A stretch of DNA of 64,000 bases. Source: an uncultured Odoribacter sp. Lineage in GTDB: Bacteria; Bacteroidota; Bacteroidia; Bacteroidales; Marinifilaceae. Position numbers and translations under genes: made by a program. The notes under the pieces are model-generated. The model saw only the letters and a list, made by a program, of their open reading frames with translations. It ran no database searches and was not told the origin of the DNA. The stretch lies in contig CAJJNP010000002.1 of NCBI GenBank assembly GCA_905193145.1, positions 3,341 through 67,340 on the forward strand. The letters are read 5' to 3'. This document shows, piece after piece, positions 1-8,780 of the stretch (positions within the stretch are counted from its first letter, which is position 1; each line of letters starts with the position of its first letter).

Positions 1-685
1 TTCTTGCCAACAAACGATCGCGTTTATTTTTCAGTTGCAGATTATTTTTACCAGGATAAATCAGTGAGGGCGCATTAGGTAATACTGCCAACAAAGCAGC
101 CTCAGCCCAACTCAACTCTTTAGGACTGCGATTAAAATATTTCAACGAAGCCGCTTGTAATCCTACAACATTTCCACCAAATGGAGCATGAGTTGCATAA
201 AGCTCCAAAATTTCCTTTTTAGAATAACTTTGTTCCAGACGTATAGTTAGGACAAGCTCCTTGATTTTTTCCCATATGGTCCGAGGAGGATTATCACGAA
301 ACAAACGCACCACTTGCATGGAAAGAGTACTACCTCCGCTCACAATCCGACCGTTCTTTATATTTGCGATCAAAGCCCTAACAATTGCCCACCAATCAAC
401 ACCCCGGTGATATATAAAATTCTTATCCTCAAACATGAGTAACGACAACACATACCGCTCCGGCAATTCATGCATATCTTCAAAACGCATCTGCCCATCC
501 GCTGCCACTTGCATATCAATAATCTCTCCCTTCCGATCCAGCAAAACTGTAGCATAAGGCTTATCAAACAGAGGCGTCGGCAATAAATTCCACCACAACA
601 CAATTAGCACAAAAAGAAAACCGCAGGCAAACCAAATCGTCTGCTGCGGTCTTTTTCCTATCTGAATGAACGCTATTTTACCCAT
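1..685 (-). CDS. pbpC: Penicillin-binding protein 1C (PbpC), N-terminal part; cut by window edge
   Basis: The first 228 codons are present and the frame runs open off the left edge of the window. A membrane anchor (about residues 17-35) is followed by a GT51 peptidoglycan glycosyltransferase domain. The catalytic Glu is E86 in FEDKNFIYHRG, the second motif is GGSTLSMQ at 117-124, and the SKKEILELY motif lies downstream. The protein polymerises lipid II on the outer face of the inner membrane. PbpC is favoured over other class A PBPs because of the short N-terminus and the family wording of the motifs; the transpeptidase and C-terminal domains are outside the window. The start at 685 directly abuts the stop of the upstream phosphatase gene (no gap), so translational coupling is likely. 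Confidence 0.87.
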   Translation of the reverse strand, partial: MGKIAFIQIGKRPQQTIWFACGFLFVLIVLWWNLLPTPLFDKPYATVLLDRKGEIIDMQVAADGQMRFEDMHELPERYVLSLLMFEDKNFIYHRGVDWWAIVRALIANIKNGRIVSGGSTLSMQVVRLFRDNPPRTIWEKIKELVLTIRLEQSYSKKEILELYATHAPFGGNVVGLQAASLKYFNRSPKELSWAEAALLAVLPNAPSLIYPGKNNLQLKNKRDRLLAR

Positions 686-1159
686 CTATTTCTTACTACA
701 ATACTCATACAATCCGCCGACAGCATCCTCCAACAAATCCAACACCAATTCAAAGCCATCAGCACCTTCATAATAAGGATCAGGCACCTCCTTGTATTCT
801 GTATATTTACGACAAAAATCTGTCATTCTGAATATTTTTGTCCGTTCTTCATCATTTTCTGCCAACAAGTTCAACTGCCGAATGTTTTGTTCATCCATTC
901 CAATAATCATATCAAATTCCAAAAAATCAGCAGAAGGATAAAATGCCCGCGCCCTACTATCCAGAGAATAACCCCTCATACTGGCATGCTTCCGCATCCT
1001 TGCGTCCGGCAAAGCACCAGCATGTCCTCCATATAACCCAGCAGAATCAATATAAAAATTAGCATCTCGCCTGTTTTTCCTTACCAAATCTTTCATAATC
1101 CCCTCCGCTCCAGGCGAACGACATATATTCCCGAGGCAAACAAATAAAATCTTCTTCAT
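686..1159 (-). CDS. Low-molecular-weight protein-tyrosine phosphatase
   Basis: A 157-residue protein of the arsenate reductase/LMW-PTP fold, the normal family length. The phosphate loop is VCLGNICRSP, giving nucleophile C8 and R14 (C-x5-R), and the general acid is D127 in the VPDPYY motif. It removes phosphate from phosphotyrosine or small aryl phosphates in the cytoplasm. No tyrosine kinase or capsule gene is next to it, so the partner is not evident. It lies 1 base after ftsY and directly before pbpC, so the three are probably one transcript. An arsenate reductase role is less likely because the DPYY acid loop typical of the phosphatases is present. Confidence 0.9.
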   Translation of the reverse strand: MKKILFVCLGNICRSPGAEGIMKDLVRKNRRDANFYIDSAGLYGGHAGALPDARMRKHASMRGYSLDSRARAFYPSADFLEFDMIIGMDEQNIRQLNLLAENDEERTKIFRMTDFCRKYTEYKEVPDPYYEGADGFELVLDLLEDAVGGLYEYCSKK

Positions 1160-1160
1160 A

Positions 1161-2111
1161 TCAATTGAACAAAGAATCTACAAACTCTTCTCGATTAAAC
1201 ACTTGCAAATCCTCTATTTTCTCTCCGACTCCTATATATTTCACCGGTATTTTAAACTGATCCGATATTCCTATTACGACCCCTCCTTTGGCTGTTCCAT
1301 CCAATTTAGTAATTGCAAGTGCATTTACTTCCGTCGCCAACGTAAATTGTTTTGCCTGTTCATAAGCATTCTGACCGGTAGATCCATCCAATACCAACAA
1401 CACCTCATTAGGAGCATCCGGCAATACCTTTTTCATAACGTTCTTAATTTTTGTCAGCTCATTCATCAAATTAATCTTGTTATGCAAACGTCCGGCTGTA
1501 TCTATAATCACAACATCAGCACCATCATTTTTAGCCTTATTCAATGTATCATATGCAACAGAAGCAGGATCCGAACCCATACCTTGTTTTACAACAGGCA
1601 CTCCAACACGTTCCGCCCAAATCACCAACTGATCAACAGCGGCAGCACGAAATGTATCTGCAGCACCCAATACCACTTTTTTACCGGCTTCTTTGAATTT
1701 ATAAGCCAACTTGCCAATTGTCGTAGTTTTACCTACTCCATTCACGCCAACTACCATAATAACATAAGGCACTCCGTTATTCGGCAAATCAAATGAATCA
1801 TTGTCATTTACGGTATTTTCCTTAAGCAAAGCGGCAATCTCTTCACGCAGAACCTTATTCAGTTCGTCTGTTCCTAAAAATTTATCACGTTGTACCCTTG
1901 CCTCTATTCGCTCAATAATCCGGACTGTTGTATCAACACCAACGTCAGATGAAATCAACACTTCTTCCAAATTATCCAACACCTCATCGTCTACTTTAGA
2001 CTTACCGACCACAGCACGTGCCAATTTCTTAAATACGCTTTCCTTTGTCTTTTCCAGACCTTTATTCAACGTTTCTTTCTTTGCTTTTCCAAATAAACCG
2101 AATAATCCCAT
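1161..2111 (-). CDS. ftsY: Signal recognition particle receptor FtsY
   Basis: SRP receptor GTPase (316 aa) that docks ribosome-SRP complexes at the membrane for co-translational insertion. The NG domain fills almost the whole protein: an N-domain helical bundle (about 20-95), the P-loop GVNGVGKTTT, the DTFRAAA insertion-box motif, the DTAGRLH switch and the TKLDGTAKGG motif. The acidic A domain seen in enterobacteria is reduced to a short basic and amphipathic start (MGLFGLFGKAKK), which probably serves as the membrane-targeting sequence. Its partner Ffh is encoded at 9677-11002 on the same strand. The 106-base gap upstream shows no clean promoter match. Confidence 0.97.
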   Translation of the reverse strand: MGLFGLFGKAKKETLNKGLEKTKESVFKKLARAVVGKSKVDDEVLDNLEEVLISSDVGVDTTVRIIERIEARVQRDKFLGTDELNKVLREEIAALLKENTVNDNDSFDLPNNGVPYVIMVVGVNGVGKTTTIGKLAYKFKEAGKKVVLGAADTFRAAAVDQLVIWAERVGVPVVKQGMGSDPASVAYDTLNKAKNDGADVVIIDTAGRLHNKINLMNELTKIKNVMKKVLPDAPNEVLLVLDGSTGQNAYEQAKQFTLATEVNALAITKLDGTAKGGVVIGISDQFKIPVKYIGVGEKIEDLQVFNREEFVDSLFN

Positions 2112-2217
2112 GCTAAAATTTCGCTATACGTTAGAAGCCACTAAAATACAAATAATTTTAAATTCTCAGACATAAAACACAAAAGATTTTAAACCTTATC
2201 GGCGACAAACTTCTCAA

Positions 2218-3414
2218 TTATCTCAAACGGTTTGCGTTAAAGTGTGGAGCAGCCTTTATATGAAAAAATACAGCCGAAAACACCGTTAAAATTGCCCCTA
2301 ACAAATAAGCATAATTAAAACCATCCAAAGCCTGACCGATAACACCTCCCAACATCAAACCCACTCCTATTCCAACATCCCAACTGGTCAGATAAGTAGA
2401 AGTTGCCGTCCCCCTCTGATTATTAGGAGCCAAATTCACAAACAATGTATTAAATGCAGGAAACATCGTGCCAAAGGCAATCCCCAACAACAACGCTATG
2501 ACCAAAAACAAACAAGAAGTCAGAATGGGAAAACCGAGCATCAGATAGCGACAAACAAAAAGAGAAGCAAAACCAACAACAGCCATATACATTCCCAACT
2601 GAATTACCCAAGTAATCCGACCTTTATCCACTTGCTTTCCTGAAAAAATCCGCGAAACAGCCAAACCAACCGCCATACACGTAAAAAACAATCCTGATGA
2701 TATCCTGATACCGATTTCATCAGCATACATAGCCACATACGTCGTTGTCATTCCATATGGAATAGATAACAATAACAGAGCAAAACCCGCCGGAATCCCC
2801 TTTACCAACAAAAATCGATCCAAAGACAAAGGTTCTCTTTTCACAGGAGCTTTATAAGAAGTTTTTACAAGTCCGGCCATAACCACACCCAAACATCCTG
2901 ATAATAAAGAACTGCTAAAAATAACTTCATATGAACATGTATTGTGCATAAAAAGTCCTACCATCGGTCCGAAACTCATGGCTATATTATTAGCTAGCCC
3001 ATAATATCCTAACCCTTCTCCCCTTCGCTCCGAAGGTAAAATATCAATAACAATTGTATTTCCAGCGACAGACACCATCCCAAAAGCAAATCCATGTACA
3101 ATACGCAAAGCTATAAAAATAGCCAATACTCCCGTTAACATGTAACCTCCAAAAATCACTGTAAATACAAAATAAGCTAATAAATACAAGGGCTTACGAC
3201 TGAACGTATCCAGCAAATAACCAGAAAAAGGACGAATACACAAACAGGCAATTGTATAACACGCCAATATAAAACCAATCATCGATTTCCCTGCCATAAA
3301 CTCTTCTTTCAGATAAAACGGTAATACCGGCATCAGAAGATAAAAAGCAAAAAAAAGCAAGAAATTGGCTGCCAAAATAAAACAAAAGTTCGATGTAAAA
3401 AGCTTATTTTTCAT
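2218..3414 (-). CDS. MFS transporter (drug/metabolite efflux type)
   Basis: A hydrophobic protein of about 398 aa with roughly twelve membrane segments, as expected for the major facilitator superfamily. The loop between segments 2 and 3 carries the MFS signature region (GYLLDTFSRKPL). The frame allows a start at 3480, but the first 22 residues would be a poor leader, and the Met at 3414 (MKNKLFTSNFCF) puts the first membrane helix directly at the N-terminus, so I choose 3414. The substrate cannot be read from the sequence; the general wording of the family suggests small-molecule or sugar efflux. It is divergent from the histidine kinase at 3490, with only 75 bases between the two starts, so shared regulation is possible. 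Confidence 0.8.
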   Translation of the reverse strand: MKNKLFTSNFCFILAANFLLFFAFYLLMPVLPFYLKEEFMAGKSMIGFILACYTIACLCIRPFSGYLLDTFSRKPLYLLAYFVFTVIFGGYMLTGVLAIFIALRIVHGFAFGMVSVAGNTIVIDILPSERRGEGLGYYGLANNIAMSFGPMVGLFMHNTCSYEVIFSSSLLSGCLGVVMAGLVKTSYKAPVKREPLSLDRFLLVKGIPAGFALLLLSIPYGMTTTYVAMYADEIGIRISSGLFFTCMAVGLAVSRIFSGKQVDKGRITWVIQLGMYMAVVGFASLFVCRYLMLGFPILTSCLFLVIALLLGIAFGTMFPAFNTLFVNLAPNNQRGTATSTYLTSWDVGIGVGLMLGGVIGQALDGFNYAYLLGAILTVFSAVFFHIKAAPHFNANRLR

Positions 3415-3458
3415 AATGCAAATGAACAAAATTTCCATATAAAACGGAAAATAAAGCC

Positions 3459-3466
3459 TATATTTG
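3459..3466 (+). promoter_or_regulatory. -7 promoter element of the histidine kinase gene
   Basis: TATATTTG fits the Bacteroidota -7 consensus TAnnTTTG exactly and lies 23 bases before the start codon at 3490. No clear -33 TTG is found 19-20 bases upstream. Confidence 0.45.
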
Positions 3467-3489
3467 TTCAAACTAAGCACTAAGAAACA

Positions 3490-6255
3490 ATGGCAAACTT
3501 TGACAACAAACAGATACTGGAATTATTAGAAAAAGCTTCTATTGGTTGGTGGGAAGCAGATTTCAACAAGCAACAATACAAATGCTCCGACATAATCATA
3601 AAAAAATTAGGTCTCAACGAAAAAGGTATTATCAGTTTTGACAATTTCCATCGATTGATTCCCCAAGAATATCTGACACAAACGGTCAACGAATTCTACT
3701 TCGGCAAAACTCAAAATATTTACGACCACATCTATCCGCTGCAAACCTGTCAAGGCATCCAGTGGGTACGTTCCAAACTATGCTCCCACAAAACAGATAC
3801 CAACGGAAACATTAAAAACTCCGGTTTCTTGGAATTTCTCAATACTCCCTTTGACAGCATGCCCCAACAAACCGCCGAACAACGAATCAATAATCTGTTT
3901 TGCCATCAAAACAGTATATCCCGCTCATTATTTGCCTTGCTCAAAACAGATGATATAACGACCACTATCAACAATATCCTAAGCGAAATTCTTCGAGAAT
4001 ATCCTAAAGGAAGAATATACATAGCAGAATACAACAACACCGACCACACCTACATCTGTCGCTACCAAGCTCATGATAAAAATTTTAAATTCAGCCATCC
4101 CATGGAACGCTCGATGCCTATCTTTCCTTGGTGGTGGCAACGCATTGTCACATTTTCAACACCCATTATCCTCAGTAATTTGAATGAATTACCAGAAGAA
4201 GCCACTGAAGTATACAAATATCTGGATGCACAAGGAATAAAATCAACTCTTATTGTCCCTATGTATTCCCGCGACGGGGTATGGGGCTGTGCAGGAATTG
4301 ATATCACTGACAAACAACATATATGGAAAAATGAAGACTACCAATGGTTTTCCTCTATCACCAATATCATCAGCATATGTTTGGAACTTCACCGATCAGA
4401 AGAAAATGCCCTGTCTGAAAAACAATATCTCGCCAATCTTTATAAACACATGCCTATCGGCTATTTACGTTTGAAAATAATATATAATGATGAAAATCAA
4501 ATAATCGACTACTTACTCCTAGATGGCAACGATACCTTTTTCTCTATCTTTGAGACCAACCCAAATACCATTGGGAAAAAAATCAGCGAAATCAATTTTG
4601 AATATCACCACATGCTCTCAGATTTTACTGAAATCATCAACAGTGGCAAAGCCTTAGAGCGAGATTATTATCTAAAAAAACAACAGAAATATTGCAAGTG
4701 CAACTGTTTCTCTCCTCAAAAAGATGAATTAATATGCCTGCTAACCGACATTACAGAAACATATGCCACCCACCAAGCTCTCGACCATCGAAAACGACTG
4801 CTTCGAAATATATACCACAATCTACCGGCAGGGATTGAACTATATGACAAAGACGGCTATCTAATTGACATAAACGATAGAGAAATAGAGATTTTCGGAC
4901 TCACAAATAAGGAAACTGTATTAGGTCTCAACATTTTCGACAACCCCATCATGCCGGAAGGAATCAAAGAAAAACTAGAAAAAAGCGGACACGCAGACTT
5001 TACACTTCACTATGACTTTGACAAACTTAACGGCTATTACAAAACAAATAAAAAAGGAACCATAAACATACAAACCAAGGGAACTGCTCTTCATGATGCC
5101 CAAAACAGACGAACCAATTATCTATTAATCAATATTGATCGAACCGAAACCACCATAGCCTACAACAAAATTGAAGAATTCAAAGACTTCTTTAGCTTAA
5201 TCGGCAAATTCGCAAAAGTTGGTTATGCTCACTTCAATGCCCTGACGTGCGAAGGCTATGCCCTCAGCTGCTGGTATCACAACATTGGCGAAGAAGAAGG
5301 GACTCCACTATCACAAATCATAAACATATATAATCACCTACACCCAGATGACAGTCAAGCTCTTCTCCAATCCATGAACTCCATCATACAAGGGAAAATC
5401 AAAAAACTGCGTCAAGAGGTAAGGGTCCTGTCACCGGATGGACAAATCGGATGGACACAAATGAATATGATTGTGAGAAACTACTTTCCCGAACAACATA
5501 TTATAGAAATGTTGTGCATAAATTACGATCTCACCGAACTTAAAAACACAGAAGCCAAGCTTATTCAAGCCAAAGAGCATGCAGAAGAATCCGATCGTCT
5601 GAAATCCGCGTTCATTGCAAATATGAGTCACGAAATCCGCACTCCGCTCAACGCAATCGTAGGCTTTTCAAATATTCTGGCAGAGACGGACGATCCGGAT
5701 GAACGAGCAGAATACCAAGCCATCGTTGAAAAAAACAACGAACTTCTACTCCAACTTATTTCAGATATTCTAGACCTTTCAAAAATCGAAGCAGGCATCC
5801 TGGAAATTGTCCATCAACCCGTTGACATAAATGAATTATGTCGCAACACAATCAAAACATTGAAAGACAAAACACCTCAGAATGTAAAACTACTATTTAA
5901 ACCAGAAAAAAAGGAGTGCCATATTTTAAGCGACCACAAACGCATACAACAAGTATTAAACAACTTCATTAACAATGCCCAAAAATTCACTTCACAAGGC
6001 CACATTATTTTAAGCTATGAATGTCAAGGTGAGTATATAAAATTTTATGTACAAGACACAGGCATGGGAATCTCACAAGAAAACCAGCCTCATGTATTCG
6101 AGCGTTTTGTCAAATTCAACAATTATATTCAAGGAACAGGCTTAGGACTTTCCATTTGCCACAGCATTGTTCAACAATTAGGAGGAGAAATAGGATTGGA
6201 TTCTCAAGAAGGCAAAGGTTCCTGCTTCTGGTTTCGCATTCCAACAAATCAATAA
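3490..6255 (+). CDS. Multi-PAS/GAF sensor histidine kinase, orphan
   Basis: A 921-residue kinase with no membrane segment or signal peptide, so it probably senses in the cytoplasm. A PAS-like region is at about 1-110, a GAF-like domain at about 130-300, further PAS regions at about 310-425, 430-560 and 570-690, then HisKA and HATPase_c. The phospho-acceptor is H714 in the H-box (MSHEIRTPLNAIVGF). The N-box (NNFINNAQKF), the G1 box (DTGMGI) and the G2 box (GTGLGLSIC) follow. There is no receiver or DNA-binding domain and no response regulator nearby, so its partner is elsewhere. The domain limits are by eye. Arrays of this kind are common for Bacteroidota soluble hybrid or orphan kinases; the ligand is unknown. 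Confidence 0.93.
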   Translation: MANFDNKQILELLEKASIGWWEADFNKQQYKCSDIIIKKLGLNEKGIISFDNFHRLIPQEYLTQTVNEFYFGKTQNIYDHIYPLQTCQGIQWVRSKLCSHKTDTNGNIKNSGFLEFLNTPFDSMPQQTAEQRINNLFCHQNSISRSLFALLKTDDITTTINNILSEILREYPKGRIYIAEYNNTDHTYICRYQAHDKNFKFSHPMERSMPIFPWWWQRIVTFSTPIILSNLNELPEEATEVYKYLDAQGIKSTLIVPMYSRDGVWGCAGIDITDKQHIWKNEDYQWFSSITNIISICLELHRSEENALSEKQYLANLYKHMPIGYLRLKIIYNDENQIIDYLLLDGNDTFFSIFETNPNTIGKKISEINFEYHHMLSDFTEIINSGKALERDYYLKKQQKYCKCNCFSPQKDELICLLTDITETYATHQALDHRKRLLRNIYHNLPAGIELYDKDGYLIDINDREIEIFGLTNKETVLGLNIFDNPIMPEGIKEKLEKSGHADFTLHYDFDKLNGYYKTNKKGTINIQTKGTALHDAQNRRTNYLLINIDRTETTIAYNKIEEFKDFFSLIGKFAKVGYAHFNALTCEGYALSCWYHNIGEEEGTPLSQIINIYNHLHPDDSQALLQSMNSIIQGKIKKLRQEVRVLSPDGQIGWTQMNMIVRNYFPEQHIIEMLCINYDLTELKNTEAKLIQAKEHAEESDRLKSAFIANMSHEIRTPLNAIVGFSNILAETDDPDERAEYQAIVEKNNELLLQLISDILDLSKIEAGILEIVHQPVDINELCRNTIKTLKDKTPQNVKLLFKPEKKECHILSDHKRIQQVLNNFINNAQKFTSQGHIILSYECQGEYIKFYVQDTGMGISQENQPHVFERFVKFNNYIQGTGLGLSICHSIVQQLGGEIGLDSQEGKGSCFWFRIPTNQ

Positions 6256-6291
6256 CTGCGGAATACATTTACTCAAATAAAACAATGGAAA

Positions 6292-6314
6292 CGTGCAAGA
6301 GAATAAATTGCACG
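6292..6314 (-). repeat. Inverted repeat spanning the 3' end of tRNA-Trp
   Basis: CGTGCAA (6292-6298) and TTGCACG (6308-6314) form a 7-bp stem with a 9-base loop. On the minus strand one arm contains the last four bases of the tRNA. It is followed by a weak T-rich tail, so it may be the transcript end or a processing signal. Confidence 0.4.
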
Positions 6315-6383
6315 GGAGGAGAGACTCGAACTCCCGACACCTGGTTTTGGAGACCAGTGCTCTACCAACTGAGCTACACCCGT
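6311..6383 (-). tRNA. trnW: tRNA-Trp (anticodon CCA)
   Basis: 73 bases fold as a standard cloverleaf: the 5' acceptor strand is ACGGGTG, the D-arm is TAGCTCAGTTGGTAGAGC, and the anticodon stem CTGGT/ACCAG closes the loop CTCCAAA with anticodon CCA. The T-arm contains TTCGAGT, and the 3' acceptor strand is CTCCCGT with discriminator G. The CCA end is not encoded (the next bases are CAA). One T-T mismatch in the acceptor stem is visible. It lies after mnmA on the same strand but has its own promoter at 6398-6428. Confidence 0.96.
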
Positions 6384-6397
6384 ATTTTTAACGGGTG

Positions 6398-6428
6398 CAA
6401 AGGAAAGAATTTTTATTGAATTCTACAA
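6398..6428 (-). promoter_or_regulatory. Promoter of tRNA-Trp
   Basis: On the minus strand, TTG (6426-6428), a 20-base spacer, then TTCCTTTG (6398-6405), one mismatch from TAnnTTTG. The expected start is about 6393, some 10 bases before the mature tRNA end. Confidence 0.55.
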
Positions 6429-6448
6429 TAAAATCTGACAATATTTTT

Positions 6449-7492
6449 TCAAAATTCAAGATTACGACAAACAAATCCTCCTCCAAGTACCCTATCACCA
6501 TGAAAAAACACGACCGGTTGGCCTGGAGCCACAGCCCATGCCGGTTCTGTCAAACGCACACAAGCACAATTATCAGACAAAAGTTCCACTTTCGCCGTCC
6601 CTTTCGGATTCAAACCTATTCCCCGCACTTTAACTGTCACCTCCTCATTTAAATCATCGGAATCAACCAATTGGACTCTATCCAAATAAATCATATCACA
6701 CCATAAATCATCTTTCGTTCCTGCCATGACAATATTTCGCACGACATCCAATCCAATAACATAAAGCGATTTACCATTCACAACAGGCAATCCCTGTTTT
6801 TGCCCTATCGTATAATTACAAATACCACAATGAGTTCCGATAACTTCACCACCCTGATTTAAAATATCACCGGGCAACTCATTAAAATCCCCATACTTCC
6901 GGATAAAGTCGCGATAATTACTCCCCCGCAAGAAACATACCCCCATACTCTCACGCCGTTTTGCCATCTGCTCATATCCATTTGCAATAGCCCAAACCTT
7001 TACTTCAGATTTACACAAATCTCCTAATGGCGTTAATGCTTTCGCCAAAATATGATGAGGTATCCCCCAGAGAAAATAAGACTGATCCTTTTGTGGGTCA
7101 ACACCTTTACAAAGGTATCTTTTACCACCTACCTCTACAATTCTGATATAATGACCGGTTGCGAGCCACGAAGCGCCGATTTCTTCAGCGACCTGATTCA
7201 GCAACTCCCATTTCACATAACTATTACATATACAACAAGGACTGGGCGTCTTTCCTACACGATAATCTTCGACAAAATCGTCCACCACCTTTTCTCGGAA
7301 AAGCTTTTCTCCCCTCCGAATCAATAAAGGAATCTCCAACTGCTGACAAATTTTTTGAACGTCTGCCAAATCACTGCTTCCCCATAACTCCAAATTCACC
7401 CCCACAACTTCATACCCCTCCCTTTTCAACATCAAAGCAGCAACAAAACTATCAACCCCTCCACTCATTCCAACAACAACCTTTCCCTTCAT
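6449..7492 (-). CDS. mnmA: tRNA-specific 2-thiouridylase MnmA (paralogue type with CCIC loop)
   Basis: 347 aa. The ATP-pyrophosphatase P-loop SGGVDS is at residues 10-15. Enzymes of this family activate U34 of tRNAs for Lys, Glu and Gln with ATP and insert sulfur using two catalytic cysteines. Here these are C89 in the TPSPCCICN loop and C186 in MGVCFLRG. The first loop differs from the usual NPDxxCN wording and has three cysteines in four residues, as I recall from a second MnmA-like paralogue in Bacteroidales, so this may be one of two copies. The C-terminal barrel-like part ends in GGGFVCRNLEF. It starts 3 bases after the SpmA/B-like gene, so the two are likely co-transcribed. Confidence 0.85.
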   Translation of the reverse strand: MKGKVVVGMSGGVDSFVAALMLKREGYEVVGVNLELWGSSDLADVQKICQQLEIPLLIRRGEKLFREKVVDDFVEDYRVGKTPSPCCICNSYVKWELLNQVAEEIGASWLATGHYIRIVEVGGKRYLCKGVDPQKDQSYFLWGIPHHILAKALTPLGDLCKSEVKVWAIANGYEQMAKRRESMGVCFLRGSNYRDFIRKYGDFNELPGDILNQGGEVIGTHCGICNYTIGQKQGLPVVNGKSLYVIGLDVVRNIVMAGTKDDLWCDMIYLDRVQLVDSDDLNEEVTVKVRGIGLNPKGTAKVELLSDNCACVRLTEPAWAVAPGQPVVFFHGDRVLGGGFVCRNLEF

Positions 7493-7495
7493 AAT

Positions 7496-8728
7496 CTATG
7501 CAAAAAACAAATAAGCGACAACAATAGCAGCTACAATACCGGCCAAATCTGCAATCAATCCACACGGTATCGCATATCGGGTATTCTTAATTCCCACAGC
7601 TCCAAAATAAACGGCAATAATATAAAAAGTAGTATCTGTAGCTCCTTGGAAAGTACATGCCAACCGCCCGGCAAATGAATCAGCCCCAAAGGTTGTCATC
7701 GTATCAATCATCATTCCTCTGGCACCGCTGCCGCTCAATGGCTTCATTAAAGCAGTAGGCAAAGCATCAACCCACTCCGCATCAAATCCTACACCTTCTA
7801 CCACACCAGCTATTCCTCCCATCAATACATCCATTGCGCCAGAAGCCCTAAACACACCTACAGCCACCAATATTGCAATCAAATAAGGGATTATCTTGAC
7901 AGCAGTTGCAAAACCATCTTTTGCCCCATCAATAAACGCTTCGTAAACATTAACACGACGCCATGCCGCCATACCGATAAACGAAATAATAATGGAAAAA
8001 AGAATCACATTGCTTGCAACATTCGAAACCACCGTCAATTCCTCCTTATCCAAAGAAGAAAAATATCCAATAACTCCGCCAACAATAGCTGTCAAAACAA
8101 ATAAATAAGACAAAATAACCTTATCCCACAAACGAATACGTTGATAAACCGACACAGCAATCAAACCTGCCAGTGTTGAACAATAAGTGGCTATCAATAA
8201 AGGAATAAAGACATCCGTAGGATTTGCAGCCCCCATCTGAGCACGATACACCATAATAGAAACAGGCACAATGGTCAGACCGGACGTATTCAATACCAGA
8301 AACATAATCTGGGCATTCGAAGCAGCCTTTGTATCCGGATTCACTTCCTGCATCTGCTGCATCGCTTTTAGTCCCATGGGTGTTGCAGCATTATCCAAAC
8401 CCAGCATATTAGCTGCCAAATTCATCATAATAGAACCATGAGCCGGACTATCCTTTGGTAAATCAGGAAACAACCTTCTGAAAAAAGGGTTAATAACCTT
8501 TGACATCACTCCTACAGCACCACCTTTTTCGCCAATCTTCATAATTCCCATCCAAAGAGTCAACACTCCGGTTAATCCCAACGAAATCTCAAAACCCGTT
8601 TTTGACATATCAAAGGTAGCATTCATCATTTCTCCAAAAATCGCAGTATCACCCTCAAACACCAAACGATAAAACGCAACCAGAAAAGCAACAACAAAAA
8701 AGAATATCCAGATATAATTTAGAACCAT
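7496..8728 (-). CDS. SpmA/SpmB-like nucleoside-recognition (Gate) domain membrane protein
   Basis: 410 aa and strongly hydrophobic. The N-terminal half resembles SpmA and the C-terminal half SpmB: two Gate/nucleoside-recognition domains in one chain, where Bacillus has two genes. Typical stretches are NMLGLDNAATPMGLKAMQ in the first half and GSGARGMMIDTM and CTFQGATDTTFYI in the second. Despite the spore-maturation name, the organism shows no other sporulation gene in this window. The domain is found in nucleoside and ion transporters, so a small-molecule or nucleoside transport role is the general expectation, not shown here. A terminator at 8731-8769 separates it from folD; mnmA follows after 3 bases. 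Confidence 0.85.
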   Translation of the reverse strand: MVLNYIWIFFFVVAFLVAFYRLVFEGDTAIFGEMMNATFDMSKTGFEISLGLTGVLTLWMGIMKIGEKGGAVGVMSKVINPFFRRLFPDLPKDSPAHGSIMMNLAANMLGLDNAATPMGLKAMQQMQEVNPDTKAASNAQIMFLVLNTSGLTIVPVSIMVYRAQMGAANPTDVFIPLLIATYCSTLAGLIAVSVYQRIRLWDKVILSYLFVLTAIVGGVIGYFSSLDKEELTVVSNVASNVILFSIIISFIGMAAWRRVNVYEAFIDGAKDGFATAVKIIPYLIAILVAVGVFRASGAMDVLMGGIAGVVEGVGFDAEWVDALPTALMKPLSGSGARGMMIDTMTTFGADSFAGRLACTFQGATDTTFYIIAVYFGAVGIKNTRYAIPCGLIADLAGIVAAIVVAYLFFA

Positions 8729-8730
8729 AG

Positions 8731-8769
8731 ATTAAATAAAAATATAGGATTGGCTATATAGCCAATCCT
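8731..8769 (-). terminator. Intrinsic terminator of the ffh-folD unit
   Basis: A perfect 12-bp palindrome (AGGATTGGCTAT and its complement, 8746-8769) followed on the minus strand by ATATTTTTATTT. It sits just after folD and 3 bases before the SpmA/B-like start codon, so that gene must have read-through or a start site inside the hairpin region. Confidence 0.8.
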
Positions 8770-8780
8770 AATCAACATAA

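Noticed and set aside
1203..1796. Plus-strand open frames opposite ftsY, and similar long frames opposite ffh, folD, bamA, relA/spoT and others
   Set aside because: They mirror the codon structure of well-identified genes on the other strand, lack recognisable domains and are rich in low-complexity runs.
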